A stretch of 56,190 nt of DNA, from the NCBI GenBank assembly GCA_017458975.1, contig JAFSZK010000099.1:1-56190 (forward strand). Direction: 5' to 3'. Made by a program: the position numbers and the translations under genes. How positions within the stretch are numbered: the stretch's first letter is position 1; each line of letters starts with the position of its first letter. Of the stretch, positions 44,131 through 51,368 are shown in pieces. The DNA comes from Eubacterium sp. (GTDB taxonomy: Bacteria; Bacillota; Clostridia; Oscillospirales; Acutalibacteraceae). The notes under the pieces are model-generated. The model did no database searches and was not told the DNA's origin. It saw only the letters and a list, made by a program, of their open reading frames with translations.

Positions 44131-45040
44131 ATTATTTAAGCATACCGTAAAAAGTGAAAACGCTTCTCAGCGCCTTGATAAATTCCTTGTATCGTTTCTT
44201 GAGGGCTTTACACGCTCGGCGGTGCAAAAAATAATTGACGAGGGGAACGTTAAGCTTGACGGCGCGCCTTTAAGTAAGAATTATAAGCTTAAAGAGGGCG
44301 ACGAAATTGAAATAACTATCCCCGACTCGAAGCCCCTTGAGGTCAGCGGCGAGGATATTCCTCTTGATATTGTATACGAGGATACGGACTTGCTCGTTGT
44401 GAATAAGCCCAAGGGTATGGTAGTCCATCCCGCAAACGGCAATTATTCGGGCACGCTTGTTAACGCTCTTTTATATCATTGCGGCGACAGCCTTTCGGGA
44501 ATTAACGGAGTTATCCGTCCCGGAATAGTTCACAGGATTGATAAGAACACCTCGGGACTTTTAGTTGTTGCAAAAAACGACTTAGCCCATGTCGGACTCG
44601 CTTCACAGATTAAGGACCACTCCTTTACAAGAGCTTATGAGGCGGTTGTTTACGGAAATATAAAAGAGGACAAGGGTACGATTACCCAACCGATAGGAAG
44701 AAACCCGAACGACAGAAAGAAGATGGCGGTAACGCTTAAAAATTCAAAAAACGCGACTACTCATTTTGAAATCATTGAACGCTTCGGTGATTTTACCCAT
44801 ATAAGATGTACTCTTGAAACGGGAAGAACCCACCAGATAAGAGTACATATGGCTTATATCGGTCATCCCGTTGCAGGCGACGATGTTTACGGACCGAAAA
44901 AGGTTATTAAGAGCCTTTCGGGTCAGTGCCTTCACGCAAAGCAAATCGGATTTGTTCACCCGAGAACGGGAAAGTATCTTGAATTTGAAAGCGAGCTTCC
45001 CGAATACTTTACTAAGTTTTTAAGTCAAATCAGGAAATAG
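44123..45040 (+). CDS. rluD: RluA/RluD-family 23S rRNA/tRNA pseudouridine synthase
   Basis: 305 aa. An N-terminal S4 RNA-binding domain (about 14-75; ASQRLDKFLVSFL) is followed by the RluA catalytic core with motif HRIDKNTSGLLVVAKN, where Asp140 is the catalytic residue, and GRTHQIRVHMAYIGHPVAGDDVYG. The usual Leu of HRLDK is Ile here. Pairs with lspA as in B. subtilis (lspA-ylyB). The exact target uridines cannot be told from the sequence. Confidence 0.92.
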   Translation: MPELFKHTVKSENASQRLDKFLVSFLEGFTRSAVQKIIDEGNVKLDGAPLSKNYKLKEGDEIEITIPDSKPLEVSGEDIPLDIVYEDTDLLVVNKPKGMVVHPANGNYSGTLVNALLYHCGDSLSGINGVIRPGIVHRIDKNTSGLLVVAKNDLAHVGLASQIKDHSFTRAYEAVVYGNIKEDKGTITQPIGRNPNDRKKMAVTLKNSKNATTHFEIIERFGDFTHIRCTLETGRTHQIRVHMAYIGHPVAGDDVYGPKKVIKSLSGQCLHAKQIGFVHPRTGKYLEFESELPEYFTKFLSQIRK

Positions 45041-45047
45041 GAGCTAT

Positions 45048-45905
45048 ATGGAAAGAACTTTTGAAAACTGGCTTGTAGTATCGGATATTGACGGTACGCT
45101 TAAAAACAAAATAAGAAAGCTTCCCAAAAGGAATTATGACGCGATAAAGGAATTTACCGACAGGGGCGGAAATTTTACCCTTGCCTCGGGAAGGCTTAAA
45201 TCAAGTCTTGAAAGAAACTATTATCGCATTACGCCGAACCAGCCCGCCGTTGTTTTAAACGGTGCGGGTCTTTACGATTTTGAAAAGGACAAAATGATTT
45301 GGCGAAGCACAATCGGTGAAAAGGGAAGAGATTTCGTCCGCTATATCGCAAAGGAATTTGATGAGATTTTCAAGAGCGTTGATATCGGCGTTTATTTTGA
45401 CGACTATGTTTATATAGTTAAAAGCGGACTGCTTTCAGCTTCAACAATGTATTTTGACAAGGCTGAGCACGAGTATGTAAAATCTATTGACGACGTACCG
45501 GACGACGGCTGGATGAAGGTTATTTTCTGGTCAAATCCGTTTACAATTAATAAGCTCAGAAGCCTTATAAGAAAAATGGAAAATCCGGACGCTAACTTTA
45601 TGTCCTCTTCAATTCTGACCCTTGAAATGCTCCAAAAGGACACTCACAAGGGAGTGGGAATTATGAGGCTTGCCGATATGCTCGGTATTGAAAAAAGCCA
45701 CGTTGCGGCAATCGGAGATTATTATAACGACTGGGATATGCTTAAAACCGTAGGACTTCCCGCCTGCGCGGGTCAGGCGCCGAGCGAGATACATAAGATA
45801 TGCAAGTTTGAGGCGTGCCACTGTAACAAGGGCTGCGTTGCCGATTTACTGGAATACATTATGAGCGGAAAAGCCGACGAGGATATCGTCAGCGGAAAAA
45901 TATAG
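45048..45905 (+). CDS. Cof-type HAD-superfamily phosphatase
   Basis: 285 aa. HAD motif I VVSDIDGTLKN (Asp13, Asp15), motif II LASGR, motif III Lys in the THKGVGIM region and motif IV GDYYNDWDML, with a Cof-type (C2) cap between. Likely a cytoplasmic phosphatase acting on sugar phosphates or nucleotides; the substrate is unknown. Seven bp after rluD. Confidence 0.87.
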   Translation: MERTFENWLVVSDIDGTLKNKIRKLPKRNYDAIKEFTDRGGNFTLASGRLKSSLERNYYRITPNQPAVVLNGAGLYDFEKDKMIWRSTIGEKGRDFVRYIAKEFDEIFKSVDIGVYFDDYVYIVKSGLLSASTMYFDKAEHEYVKSIDDVPDDGWMKVIFWSNPFTINKLRSLIRKMENPDANFMSSSILTLEMLQKDTHKGVGIMRLADMLGIEKSHVAAIGDYYNDWDMLKTVGLPACAGQAPSEIHKICKFEACHCNKGCVADLLEYIMSGKADEDIVSGKI

Positions 45906-45913
45906 GTGGTATT

Positions 45914-46273
45914 ATGGATTATGAAAAAATAGAATGCTGCCAGGAGCATCATCACCATACCGACATTTTAAAGCTTGTTAACGACGGACTTCCCGACGAG
46001 ACAACGCTTTACGATTTATCGGAGCTTTTTAAGACCTTCGGCGACTCAACAAGAATTAAAATCCTTTTTGTTCTTTTTGAATCGGAGGTCTGTGTTTGCG
46101 ATTTAGCCGAAGCGCTCGGCGTTACCCAATCCGCAATCTCGCACCAGCTCAGAATATTAAAACAAAATAAGCTTGTTAAAAGCCGAAGAGACGGAAAGTC
46201 AGTTTATTACTCGCTTGCCGACTCTCACGTGAGAACTATAATAGCGCAGGGGCTTGAACATGTACAGGAATAA
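45914..46273 (+). CDS. ArsR/SmtB-family metal-sensing repressor
   Basis: 119 aa winged helix: DSTRIKILFVL, then recognition helix VTQSAISHQLRILKQ and wing RRDGKSVYYSL. Metal-site residues are visible: N-terminal Cys8-Cys9 and four His (12-15), CVC at 60-62 (the CadC alpha-3N type), and the alpha-5 set Asp103, His105, His116 and Glu119 with the same spacing as CzrA/SmtB. It therefore resembles Cd/Pb/Zn sensors that leave DNA when metal binds. No metal exporter gene adjoins it; it is the last gene of the plus operon before a terminator. Confidence 0.88.
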   Translation: MDYEKIECCQEHHHHTDILKLVNDGLPDETTLYDLSELFKTFGDSTRIKILFVLFESEVCVCDLAEALGVTQSAISHQLRILKQNKLVKSRRDGKSVYYSLADSHVRTIIAQGLEHVQE

Positions 46274-46307
46274 AATGCACGCTTATATAAAAAGTGTGCA
46301 TTTTTTA
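46272..46307 (+). terminator. Terminator after arsR
   Basis: AAAATGCAC (46272-46280) pairs with GTGCATTTT (46296-46304) across an AT-rich loop, ending in a run of T. Confidence 0.75.
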
Positions 46308-46336
46308 TTGTGATTATTATAAAAATATGATATTAT
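46308..46336 (+). promoter_or_regulatory. Promoter of the FAD/NAD oxidoreductase operon
   Basis: TTGTGA (46308-46313), 17 bp, TATTAT (46331-46336). Confidence 0.62.
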
Positions 46337-46366
46337 ATATTTATAAAAGTAAATTGGGGGAATTCT

Positions 46367-47800
46367 ATGTATGATGTTTTAATTATCGGCTGCGGCATTA
46401 CGGGTGCTTCGGCGGCTTATTATTTAAGCAAATATAAGCTTAATATAGCCATACTCGAAAAGAAGAACGACGTGTGCTGTGAGTCAACAAGAGCAAACTC
46501 CGCTATTATCCACGCGGGCTTTGACCCGAAGCCCGGTTCACTTTGTGCAAAGTACAACGTAAGAGGCAACGAGCTTACTAAGGAAATCTGTGAAAAGCTT
46601 GACGTTCCGTTTAAGCAGATTGGCTCGCTTGTTGTTGCTTTTTCAAACAGCGAGCTTGTAACGGTTAAGGAGCTTTACGACAGAGGAGTTGCAAACGGCG
46701 TACCCGGACTTAAGATTATGAACAGGGAAGAGCTGCGCGAAATGGAGCCGCAGCTTTCCGAAAAGGCTCTCGGCGCTCTGTGGGCTCCTACGGCGGCGAT
46801 TGTTAATCCCTGGGAGCTTGGTATTGCTTTTGCCGAAACTGCCGTTAAAAACGGCGCAGAGCTGTTTTTAAATACGGAGGTTAAGAACATCAAAAAAGCC
46901 GACGGCGCCTGGCATATTGAAACGAATAACGGCGAATTTGACGCTAAGTACGTTATTAACGCCGCAGGTGTTTACAGCGACGATATACATAATATGGTTG
47001 CAGAGCCGACCTTTAAGATAAACCCCGCGGCAGGCGAGTATTATCTTCTTGACAAGGTTGAGGGAACGAGAGCAAAGCATGTTATTTTCCAATGCCCGAA
47101 CGAGCTCGGAAAGGGAGTTCTTGTAGCTCCGACCGTTCACGGCAACTTAATAGTCGGTCCCAACGCTATTCCGAGTACAAAGGACGACACGACTACAAAG
47201 TCAAGCTCGCTTGATTTTATAAGACAGACCGCGGCGAAATCAATTCCCGCTATTCAGTACAGAGAGAACATAAGAAACTTTACGGGTATTCGAGCTAATG
47301 CCGATACCGAGGACTTTGTTATTGGCTTTGCCGAGGAGCGTTTCCTTGACCTTGCCGGAATAAAATCTCCGGGTCTTTCATCAGCCGCTGCTATTGCGGA
47401 GGATACAGTAAATATTCTTAAAGACGACGGACTAGAGGTCAATGAAAAAGAGAGCTTTATTGACGAAAGACGCCGTATAAGATTTAAGCATCTGTCAAAG
47501 GAAGAACAAAACGAGCTTATAAAGAAAAACCCTGCATACGGCAGGGTTGTGTGCAGATGTGAAACCATTACCGAGGGCGAAATCGTTGACGCTGTTCATT
47601 CACCGATTACTCCCGTATCCCTTGACGGAATTAAGAGAAGAGCAAGCACGGGTATGGGAAGATGCCAGGGCGGTTTTTGCGGACCTAAGATTCTTGAAAT
47701 TATGTCAAGAGAGCTCGGCGTTACCCCCGAGGATATCCTTCAGGACAATACGGGAAGCTATATCTTAACGGGTGAAACAAAAGTAAGGAAGGAGGACTAA
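46367..47800 (+). CDS. FAD-dependent glycerol-3-phosphate dehydrogenase-like oxidoreductase with [2Fe-2S] BFD domain
   Basis: 477 aa. The N-terminal DAO fold has FAD motif GCGITGASAAYYLS (residues 8-21) and CCESTRANSAIIHAGFD. The C-terminal BFD-like domain (about 396-455) carries CRC and CQGGFC cysteine pairs for a [2Fe-2S] cluster. With the next two genes it forms the three-part set often annotated as anaerobic glycerol-3-phosphate dehydrogenase in Clostridia. The substrate is not proven; L-2-hydroxyacid oxidases share the fold. No glpK or glpF is present here. Confidence 0.85.
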   Translation: MYDVLIIGCGITGASAAYYLSKYKLNIAILEKKNDVCCESTRANSAIIHAGFDPKPGSLCAKYNVRGNELTKEICEKLDVPFKQIGSLVVAFSNSELVTVKELYDRGVANGVPGLKIMNREELREMEPQLSEKALGALWAPTAAIVNPWELGIAFAETAVKNGAELFLNTEVKNIKKADGAWHIETNNGEFDAKYVINAAGVYSDDIHNMVAEPTFKINPAAGEYYLLDKVEGTRAKHVIFQCPNELGKGVLVAPTVHGNLIVGPNAIPSTKDDTTTKSSSLDFIRQTAAKSIPAIQYRENIRNFTGIRANADTEDFVIGFAEERFLDLAGIKSPGLSSAAAIAEDTVNILKDDGLEVNEKESFIDERRRIRFKHLSKEEQNELIKKNPAYGRVVCRCETITEGEIVDAVHSPITPVSLDGIKRRASTGMGRCQGGFCGPKILEIMSRELGVTPEDILQDNTGSYILTGETKVRKED

Positions 47801-47803
47801 GCT

Positions 47804-49060
47804 ATGACATATGATTTAATAGTTGTAGGCGGAGGTCCTGCCGGACTTGCTGCTGCGATTGCAGCTAACGAAAAGGGACTTAAAAAAATACTGATTATTG
47901 AAAGAGACAAAGAGCTCGGCGGTATTTTAAATCAGTGTATCCATAACGGCTTCGGACTGCATTATTTCAAGGAGGAGCTCACGGGTCCCGAGTATGCAGG
48001 AAGATTTATAGAAATGCTCAAGGATACGGGAATTGAATATATATGTGACACAATGGTACTTGAAGTCACGAAGGACAAGACCGTTCACTGTATTAATCCG
48101 AAAGACGGCTACCGTGTTCTTGAAGCTAAAGCAATAGTTCTTGCAATGGGCTGCCGTGAAAGGACAAGGGGCGCAATATCAATTCCCGGTACCCGTCCTG
48201 CCGGCGTTCTTACTGCAGGCGCGGCTCAAAGATATGTTAATATCGAGGGCCATATGGTAGGTAAGAGAGTTATTATTTTAGGCTCGGGCGATATCGGTCT
48301 TATAATGGCAAGAAGAATGACGCTTGAGGGCGCAAAGGTGCTTGCCTGCGTTGAGGTTATGCCTTATTCGGGCGGACTTACAAGAAATATAGTACAGTGT
48401 CTTAACGATTTTGATATTCCGCTCTATCTTTCCCATACGATTATTGACATCCGCGGCAAAGACAGGGTTGAGGGCGTTACCATTGCAAAGGTAGGACCTG
48501 ACAGAAAGCCGATTGAGGGAACCGAAATAGACTTTGATTGCGATACGGTTCTTCTTTCGGTCGGACTTATTCCCGAAAATGAGCTTACGAGAAACGCCGG
48601 AATTGACGTTGATGCGAAAACAAACGGCGTTGAGGTCTGGGAAAATATGGAAACGTCCGTTGAAGGTATTTTTGCAAGCGGAAACGTTGTTCATGTGCAC
48701 GACCTTGTTGACTACGTAACGGGCGAAAGCCAGAAGGCGGGTATAGCTGCAGCCGAATATGTAAAGCTTGGCTCCCGTTCAAGACAGAACGCAATTAATG
48801 TTGTGGAGGGTGACGGCGTAGGATTTATTGTTCCCGCTAAAATCCACAGGGAAGCCATGGACGCAGAAATTTTCTTCCGTCCGAGAAGAATATTTGAAAC
48901 GAGTATGATTACCGTATCCGACGGTGATAAGGTGCTTGCAAAGCTCAAAAGAGCTCATATGGCGCCGGGAGAAATGGAAAGAGTAAGGCTTTCACGCCGA
49001 TTGCTTGACGCTATAGACTCGGATGAAATCATCGTAACAGCGGAGGAGGTAGAGGAATGA
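47804..49060 (+). CDS. NAD(P)/FAD-dependent pyridine-nucleotide-disulfide-type oxidoreductase
   Basis: 418 aa. N-terminal FAD motif GGGPAGLAAAIAANEKG (8-24), a second nucleotide motif GSGDIGLIMARRM (about 164-176) for NAD(P), and an FAD-contacting segment VEGIFASGNVVHVHDLVD near 285. There is no redox-active CxxC. It probably passes electrons between NAD and the dehydrogenase encoded 4 bp upstream. It overlaps the DUF1667 gene by 4 bp (ATGA). Confidence 0.87.
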   Translation: MTYDLIVVGGGPAGLAAAIAANEKGLKKILIIERDKELGGILNQCIHNGFGLHYFKEELTGPEYAGRFIEMLKDTGIEYICDTMVLEVTKDKTVHCINPKDGYRVLEAKAIVLAMGCRERTRGAISIPGTRPAGVLTAGAAQRYVNIEGHMVGKRVIILGSGDIGLIMARRMTLEGAKVLACVEVMPYSGGLTRNIVQCLNDFDIPLYLSHTIIDIRGKDRVEGVTIAKVGPDRKPIEGTEIDFDCDTVLLSVGLIPENELTRNAGIDVDAKTNGVEVWENMETSVEGIFASGNVVHVHDLVDYVTGESQKAGIAAAEYVKLGSRSRQNAINVVEGDGVGFIVPAKIHREAMDAEIFFRPRRIFETSMITVSDGDKVLAKLKRAHMAPGEMERVRLSRRLLDAIDSDEIIVTAEEVEE

Positions 49061-49404
49061 CAGAGTTAATTTGCATAACCTGCCCGAGAGGCTGTCATCT
49101 TCTTGTAGATGAGGAAAATGATTATAAGGTTACGGGAAATGCCTGCCCGAGAGGAGCTGTATACGGCGCAAACGAGCTTAAAAACCCCGTGAGGGTTGTA
49201 ACCTCAACCGTAAGAACAAACAGCGCTGACGAGCCGAGATGTCCCGTTAAAACAAACGGAGCAATCCCAAAGGGAAAAATGTTTGAAATTATGAAGCTTC
49301 TTGACGGAGTGCTTCTTGAAGCTCCGATAAAAACGGGCGACGTTATTATAGAAAACGTATTTGATACGGGCGTTGACGTAGTAGCGTGTAAGAATATTGA
49401 CTAA
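49057..49404 (+). CDS. DUF1667 cysteine-rich redox partner protein
   Basis: 115 aa. Cysteines are in ICITCPRGCHL (residues 6, 9, 13), NACPRGA (29) and RCPVKTNG, the DUF1667 layout, suggesting an Fe-S cluster. It is co-transcribed with the two flavoproteins by a 4-bp overlap, as usual for this trio. It is likely the small electron-transfer subunit; this is family knowledge plus context. Confidence 0.88.
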   Translation: MTELICITCPRGCHLLVDEENDYKVTGNACPRGAVYGANELKNPVRVVTSTVRTNSADEPRCPVKTNGAIPKGKMFEIMKLLDGVLLEAPIKTGDVIIENVFDTGVDVVACKNID

Positions 49405-49412
49405 ATAAAAAG

Positions 49413-49440
49413 CCGTCTGAATACATCGGTATTCAGACGG
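49413..49440. terminator. Bidirectional terminator between DUF1667 and the FN3-like secreted protein gene
   Basis: A perfect 12-bp stem CCGTCTGAATAC / GTATTCAGACGG with a 4-nt loop. T-rich tails lie on both sides (TTTGTTTTTA on plus; CTTTTTATTT on minus). Confidence 0.92.
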
Positions 49441-49447
49441 TTTGTTT

Positions 49448-49939
49448 TTATTTTTTAGTTTTAATTGTTTTATATTTGCTCCATTTGGAGTAATGCTTTT
49501 TACCGTTTACTGTTTTAAAGGCTCTTACGCGAACATAGTATTTCTTGTTGGGCTTAAGCTTTTTAACGGTTTTCTTGGTTACCTTGGCTTTCTTTGCCCA
49601 AACAGATTTTCTGCCTTTTTTGAATTTCTTATCTTTTGCAAGCTGAACCTGATAGCCGCTTACGCCCTTAACCTTATTATAGATTACCGTAATTTTCGTT
49701 TTGCTGCTGCGAAGCTTTTTGATTTTTGTTGCTTTAACGCTTACTTTTTTAGTACTGCCCGATGACGGTGCGCCCGAATCGGGAGCAGGAACGGGAATGG
49801 GGTCCGTTTCATAATCCGAGCCGGAACCGGGATTAATCGGAACGGGGTCTGTTTCATAATCGCTTGCAGCAAACGCAAGGGTATTAATTGATAAGCAAAA
49901 TGTCAGAAGTAATGTAATAAAAACCGATGCTTTTTTCAT
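49448..49939 (-). CDS. Small secreted protein with fibronectin type III-like domain
   Basis: 163 aa. A signal peptide (hydrophobic 6-23, AFAA cleavage) is followed by a duplicated SDYETDP(V/I)P Pro-rich linker. A Lys-rich FN3-like domain (about 75-160) shows KITVIYNKVKGVSGYQVQLAK and KPNKKYYVRVRAFK. Such lysine-rich FN3 domains are common in clostridial surface proteins; the basic charge may bind wall polymers. GGAGG precedes the start. Last gene of the kinase-PqqD operon. Confidence 0.78.
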   Translation of the reverse strand: MKKASVFITLLLTFCLSINTLAFAASDYETDPVPINPGSGSDYETDPIPVPAPDSGAPSSGSTKKVSVKATKIKKLRSSKTKITVIYNKVKGVSGYQVQLAKDKKFKKGRKSVWAKKAKVTKKTVKKLKPNKKYYVRVRAFKTVNGKKHYSKWSKYKTIKTKK

Positions 49940-49961
49940 AGTATCGTCCTCCTTAATTTAA

Positions 49962-50330
49962 TCAGACCGTAACCTCTTCGCCTTCCCACGGACCGGGATT
50001 GTTTCCGTTTGAATACGTCTTCATAAGATATGCATAATCCTTTGCGTTTACAATTCCGTCGGAAACGACGTCAAGCTCGGGACAGTCGGTATCGTTAATG
50101 TGTTCTGAAAAAGCCATTGTGTAGCTGTTACCGCAAAGCCCGCATGAGAAGGTTATTATTCCGCCGTCAAATTCGACAATCTGATAATTGTGGGTGTGTT
50201 CAGTTGTCGTAGTTGTTGTTTTCGGCGTCAACGGGACATGGGGAAGCTCATTGTCACCGTAGGCAATGATACAAAACATTGCGCTGATGGCAATTAAAGC
50301 TATTAGCACTTTAGTTACTCTTTTTTTCAT
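49962..50330 (-). CDS. Small secreted protein with CxxC segment and half-dockerin-like motif
   Basis: 122 aa. A signal/anchor segment (residues 8-24) is followed by a Thr-rich linker with HTHNY, a zinc-ribbon-like stretch (FSCGLCGNSY), and DVVSDGIVNAKDYAYLMK, which matches one calcium-binding repeat of a type I dockerin. Only one dockerin repeat is visible, whereas cellulosomal dockerins have two, so cohesin binding is doubtful. It starts 3 bp after the PqqD-like gene and is surely co-transcribed. Confidence 0.72.
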   Translation of the reverse strand: MKKRVTKVLIALIAISAMFCIIAYGDNELPHVPLTPKTTTTTTEHTHNYQIVEFDGGIITFSCGLCGNSYTMAFSEHINDTDCPELDVVSDGIVNAKDYAYLMKTYSNGNNPGPWEGEEVTV

Positions 50331-50333
50331 AGC

Positions 50334-50600
50334 TTATCCCTCTTCGAAAATGTCAGCTTTTGACATCGACTGAATTAGTTTTTCGGTATCGGTGAGCGCT
50401 TTTTCATAATCAATACCGTATTGTTCTGAAAGCGCTTTTGCAATTTCATCTTTACTTAATCCCTTTTCAATCAAATCCCAGATATATCCCGACGTTTCGT
50501 TCATTTCGATAAAAAAGCTTCCGCTGTTTTTCTTATCGGTTGAAACGACGAGATATTTATCTCCGATTTTTCTTTTTACAAAGGTTTTTTTAATCTTCAT
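50334..50600 (-). CDS. PqqD-like RiPP-recognition-element protein
   Basis: 88 aa, the size of a stand-alone PqqD. Beta strands at the N terminus (KTFVKRKIGDKYLVVS, SGSFFIEMNETSGYIWDLIEKG) are followed by three helices (SKDEIAKALSEQYG, KALTDTEKLIQSM). The NETSGYIWDLIEKG segment is the typical PqqD-family signature. Family knowledge: these winged-helix proteins bind leader peptides and hand them to modifying enzymes. It overlaps the kinase gene by 11 bp, implying a joint function. No radical-SAM, cyclase or protease gene is visible in the window. Confidence 0.85.
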   Translation of the reverse strand: MKIKKTFVKRKIGDKYLVVSTDKKNSGSFFIEMNETSGYIWDLIEKGLSKDEIAKALSEQYGIDYEKALTDTEKLIQSMSKADIFEEG

Positions 50601-51300
50601 ATTTTTTACCTGTCATTGCCTCGTATGAGGTTATTGCAGCTTCGTCGCTGATATTGCATTCAAGAACATAAACCGGCACGCTTTCAACAAGCTCCGAAAG
50701 TAAATCGAGAGTTTTATTAACCGAAAGAGCGGTGGGGGGCAGGTACATCTGGCTTACAATCTCGCTTAATACCTCGCCCGCTTTAACGCGTCTGATTTTA
50801 TTAACCTCGCCGCGGTGAATAATACAAATACCGCTGAGATTAACGCTTGAATGGTTTTCAAAATGCTCTTTGCCCGCATAGGGCGTTGCGTATGCCGTAA
50901 CAATGCCGTTTTCAATATGGAGTATCGGCTTGTCACCGTTTACAATCTGAGCGCCGAAAAGCTTTTCCCAAAGCATAATATGGGTTGTCTTTCCCGTTCC
51001 GCTCGGAGCGGTGAACATATAGCCCTTTCCGTCAAGCTCAATAACCGCGCCGTGAAACACCATTCTCTTAAAGTCGGGAAGGCGTTTTGCAACCTCACGG
51101 TAAACACATATGCTCTCTGCGTAGCCGGGAGAAGGAGTAAAGTCCGAAATATCAATTTCGTTTTGTATATCCGCTTCGCTTACGCTTATGCTGTAATCGC
51201 TTTTCCTGTAGGTAAGATAATTTTTGCAGTATTCTTTTGTATAGTCATATTTGCAGTTAACCTCAATTGAGAGTCCTGCAAAGTCAACGTTAAATTTCAT
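50590..51300 (-). CDS. HPr kinase-like (HprK/PEPCK-fold) protein, candidate peptide kinase
   Basis: 236 aa from ATG 51300 (AAGGTG upstream); an extended frame to 51327 overlaps the promoter. The P-loop is TAPSGTGKTT (97-106), preceded by a conserved His (His83 in VFHGAVIELDG) and followed by NGDKPIL with Asp123 as candidate catalytic base and TPYAGKEHF near 139-147. HprK's usual N-terminal domain is absent. Related short HprK-like proteins occur beside PqqD proteins and phosphorylate lasso peptides such as paeninodin. Substrate and activity here are inference. Confidence 0.82.
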   Translation of the reverse strand: MKFNVDFAGLSIEVNCKYDYTKEYCKNYLTYRKSDYSISVSEADIQNEIDISDFTPSPGYAESICVYREVAKRLPDFKRMVFHGAVIELDGKGYMFTAPSGTGKTTHIMLWEKLFGAQIVNGDKPILHIENGIVTAYATPYAGKEHFENHSSVNLSGICIIHRGEVNKIRRVKAGEVLSEIVSQMYLPPTALSVNKTLDLLSELVESVPVYVLECNISDEAAITSYEAMTGKKYED

Positions 51301-51330
51301 ACAACACCTTAAAATAATTGTTATCAATAT

Positions 51331-51359
51331 ATTATATCATATTTTAAGGCAATAATCAA
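51331..51359 (-). promoter_or_regulatory. Promoter of the kinase-PqqD operon
   Basis: On the minus strand TTGATT (51354-51359), 17 bp, TATAAT (51331-51336). It lies in the 68-bp gap behind the Hint protein gene, where no terminator hairpin is seen. Confidence 0.68.
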
Positions 51360-51368
51360 TAATTGAGA

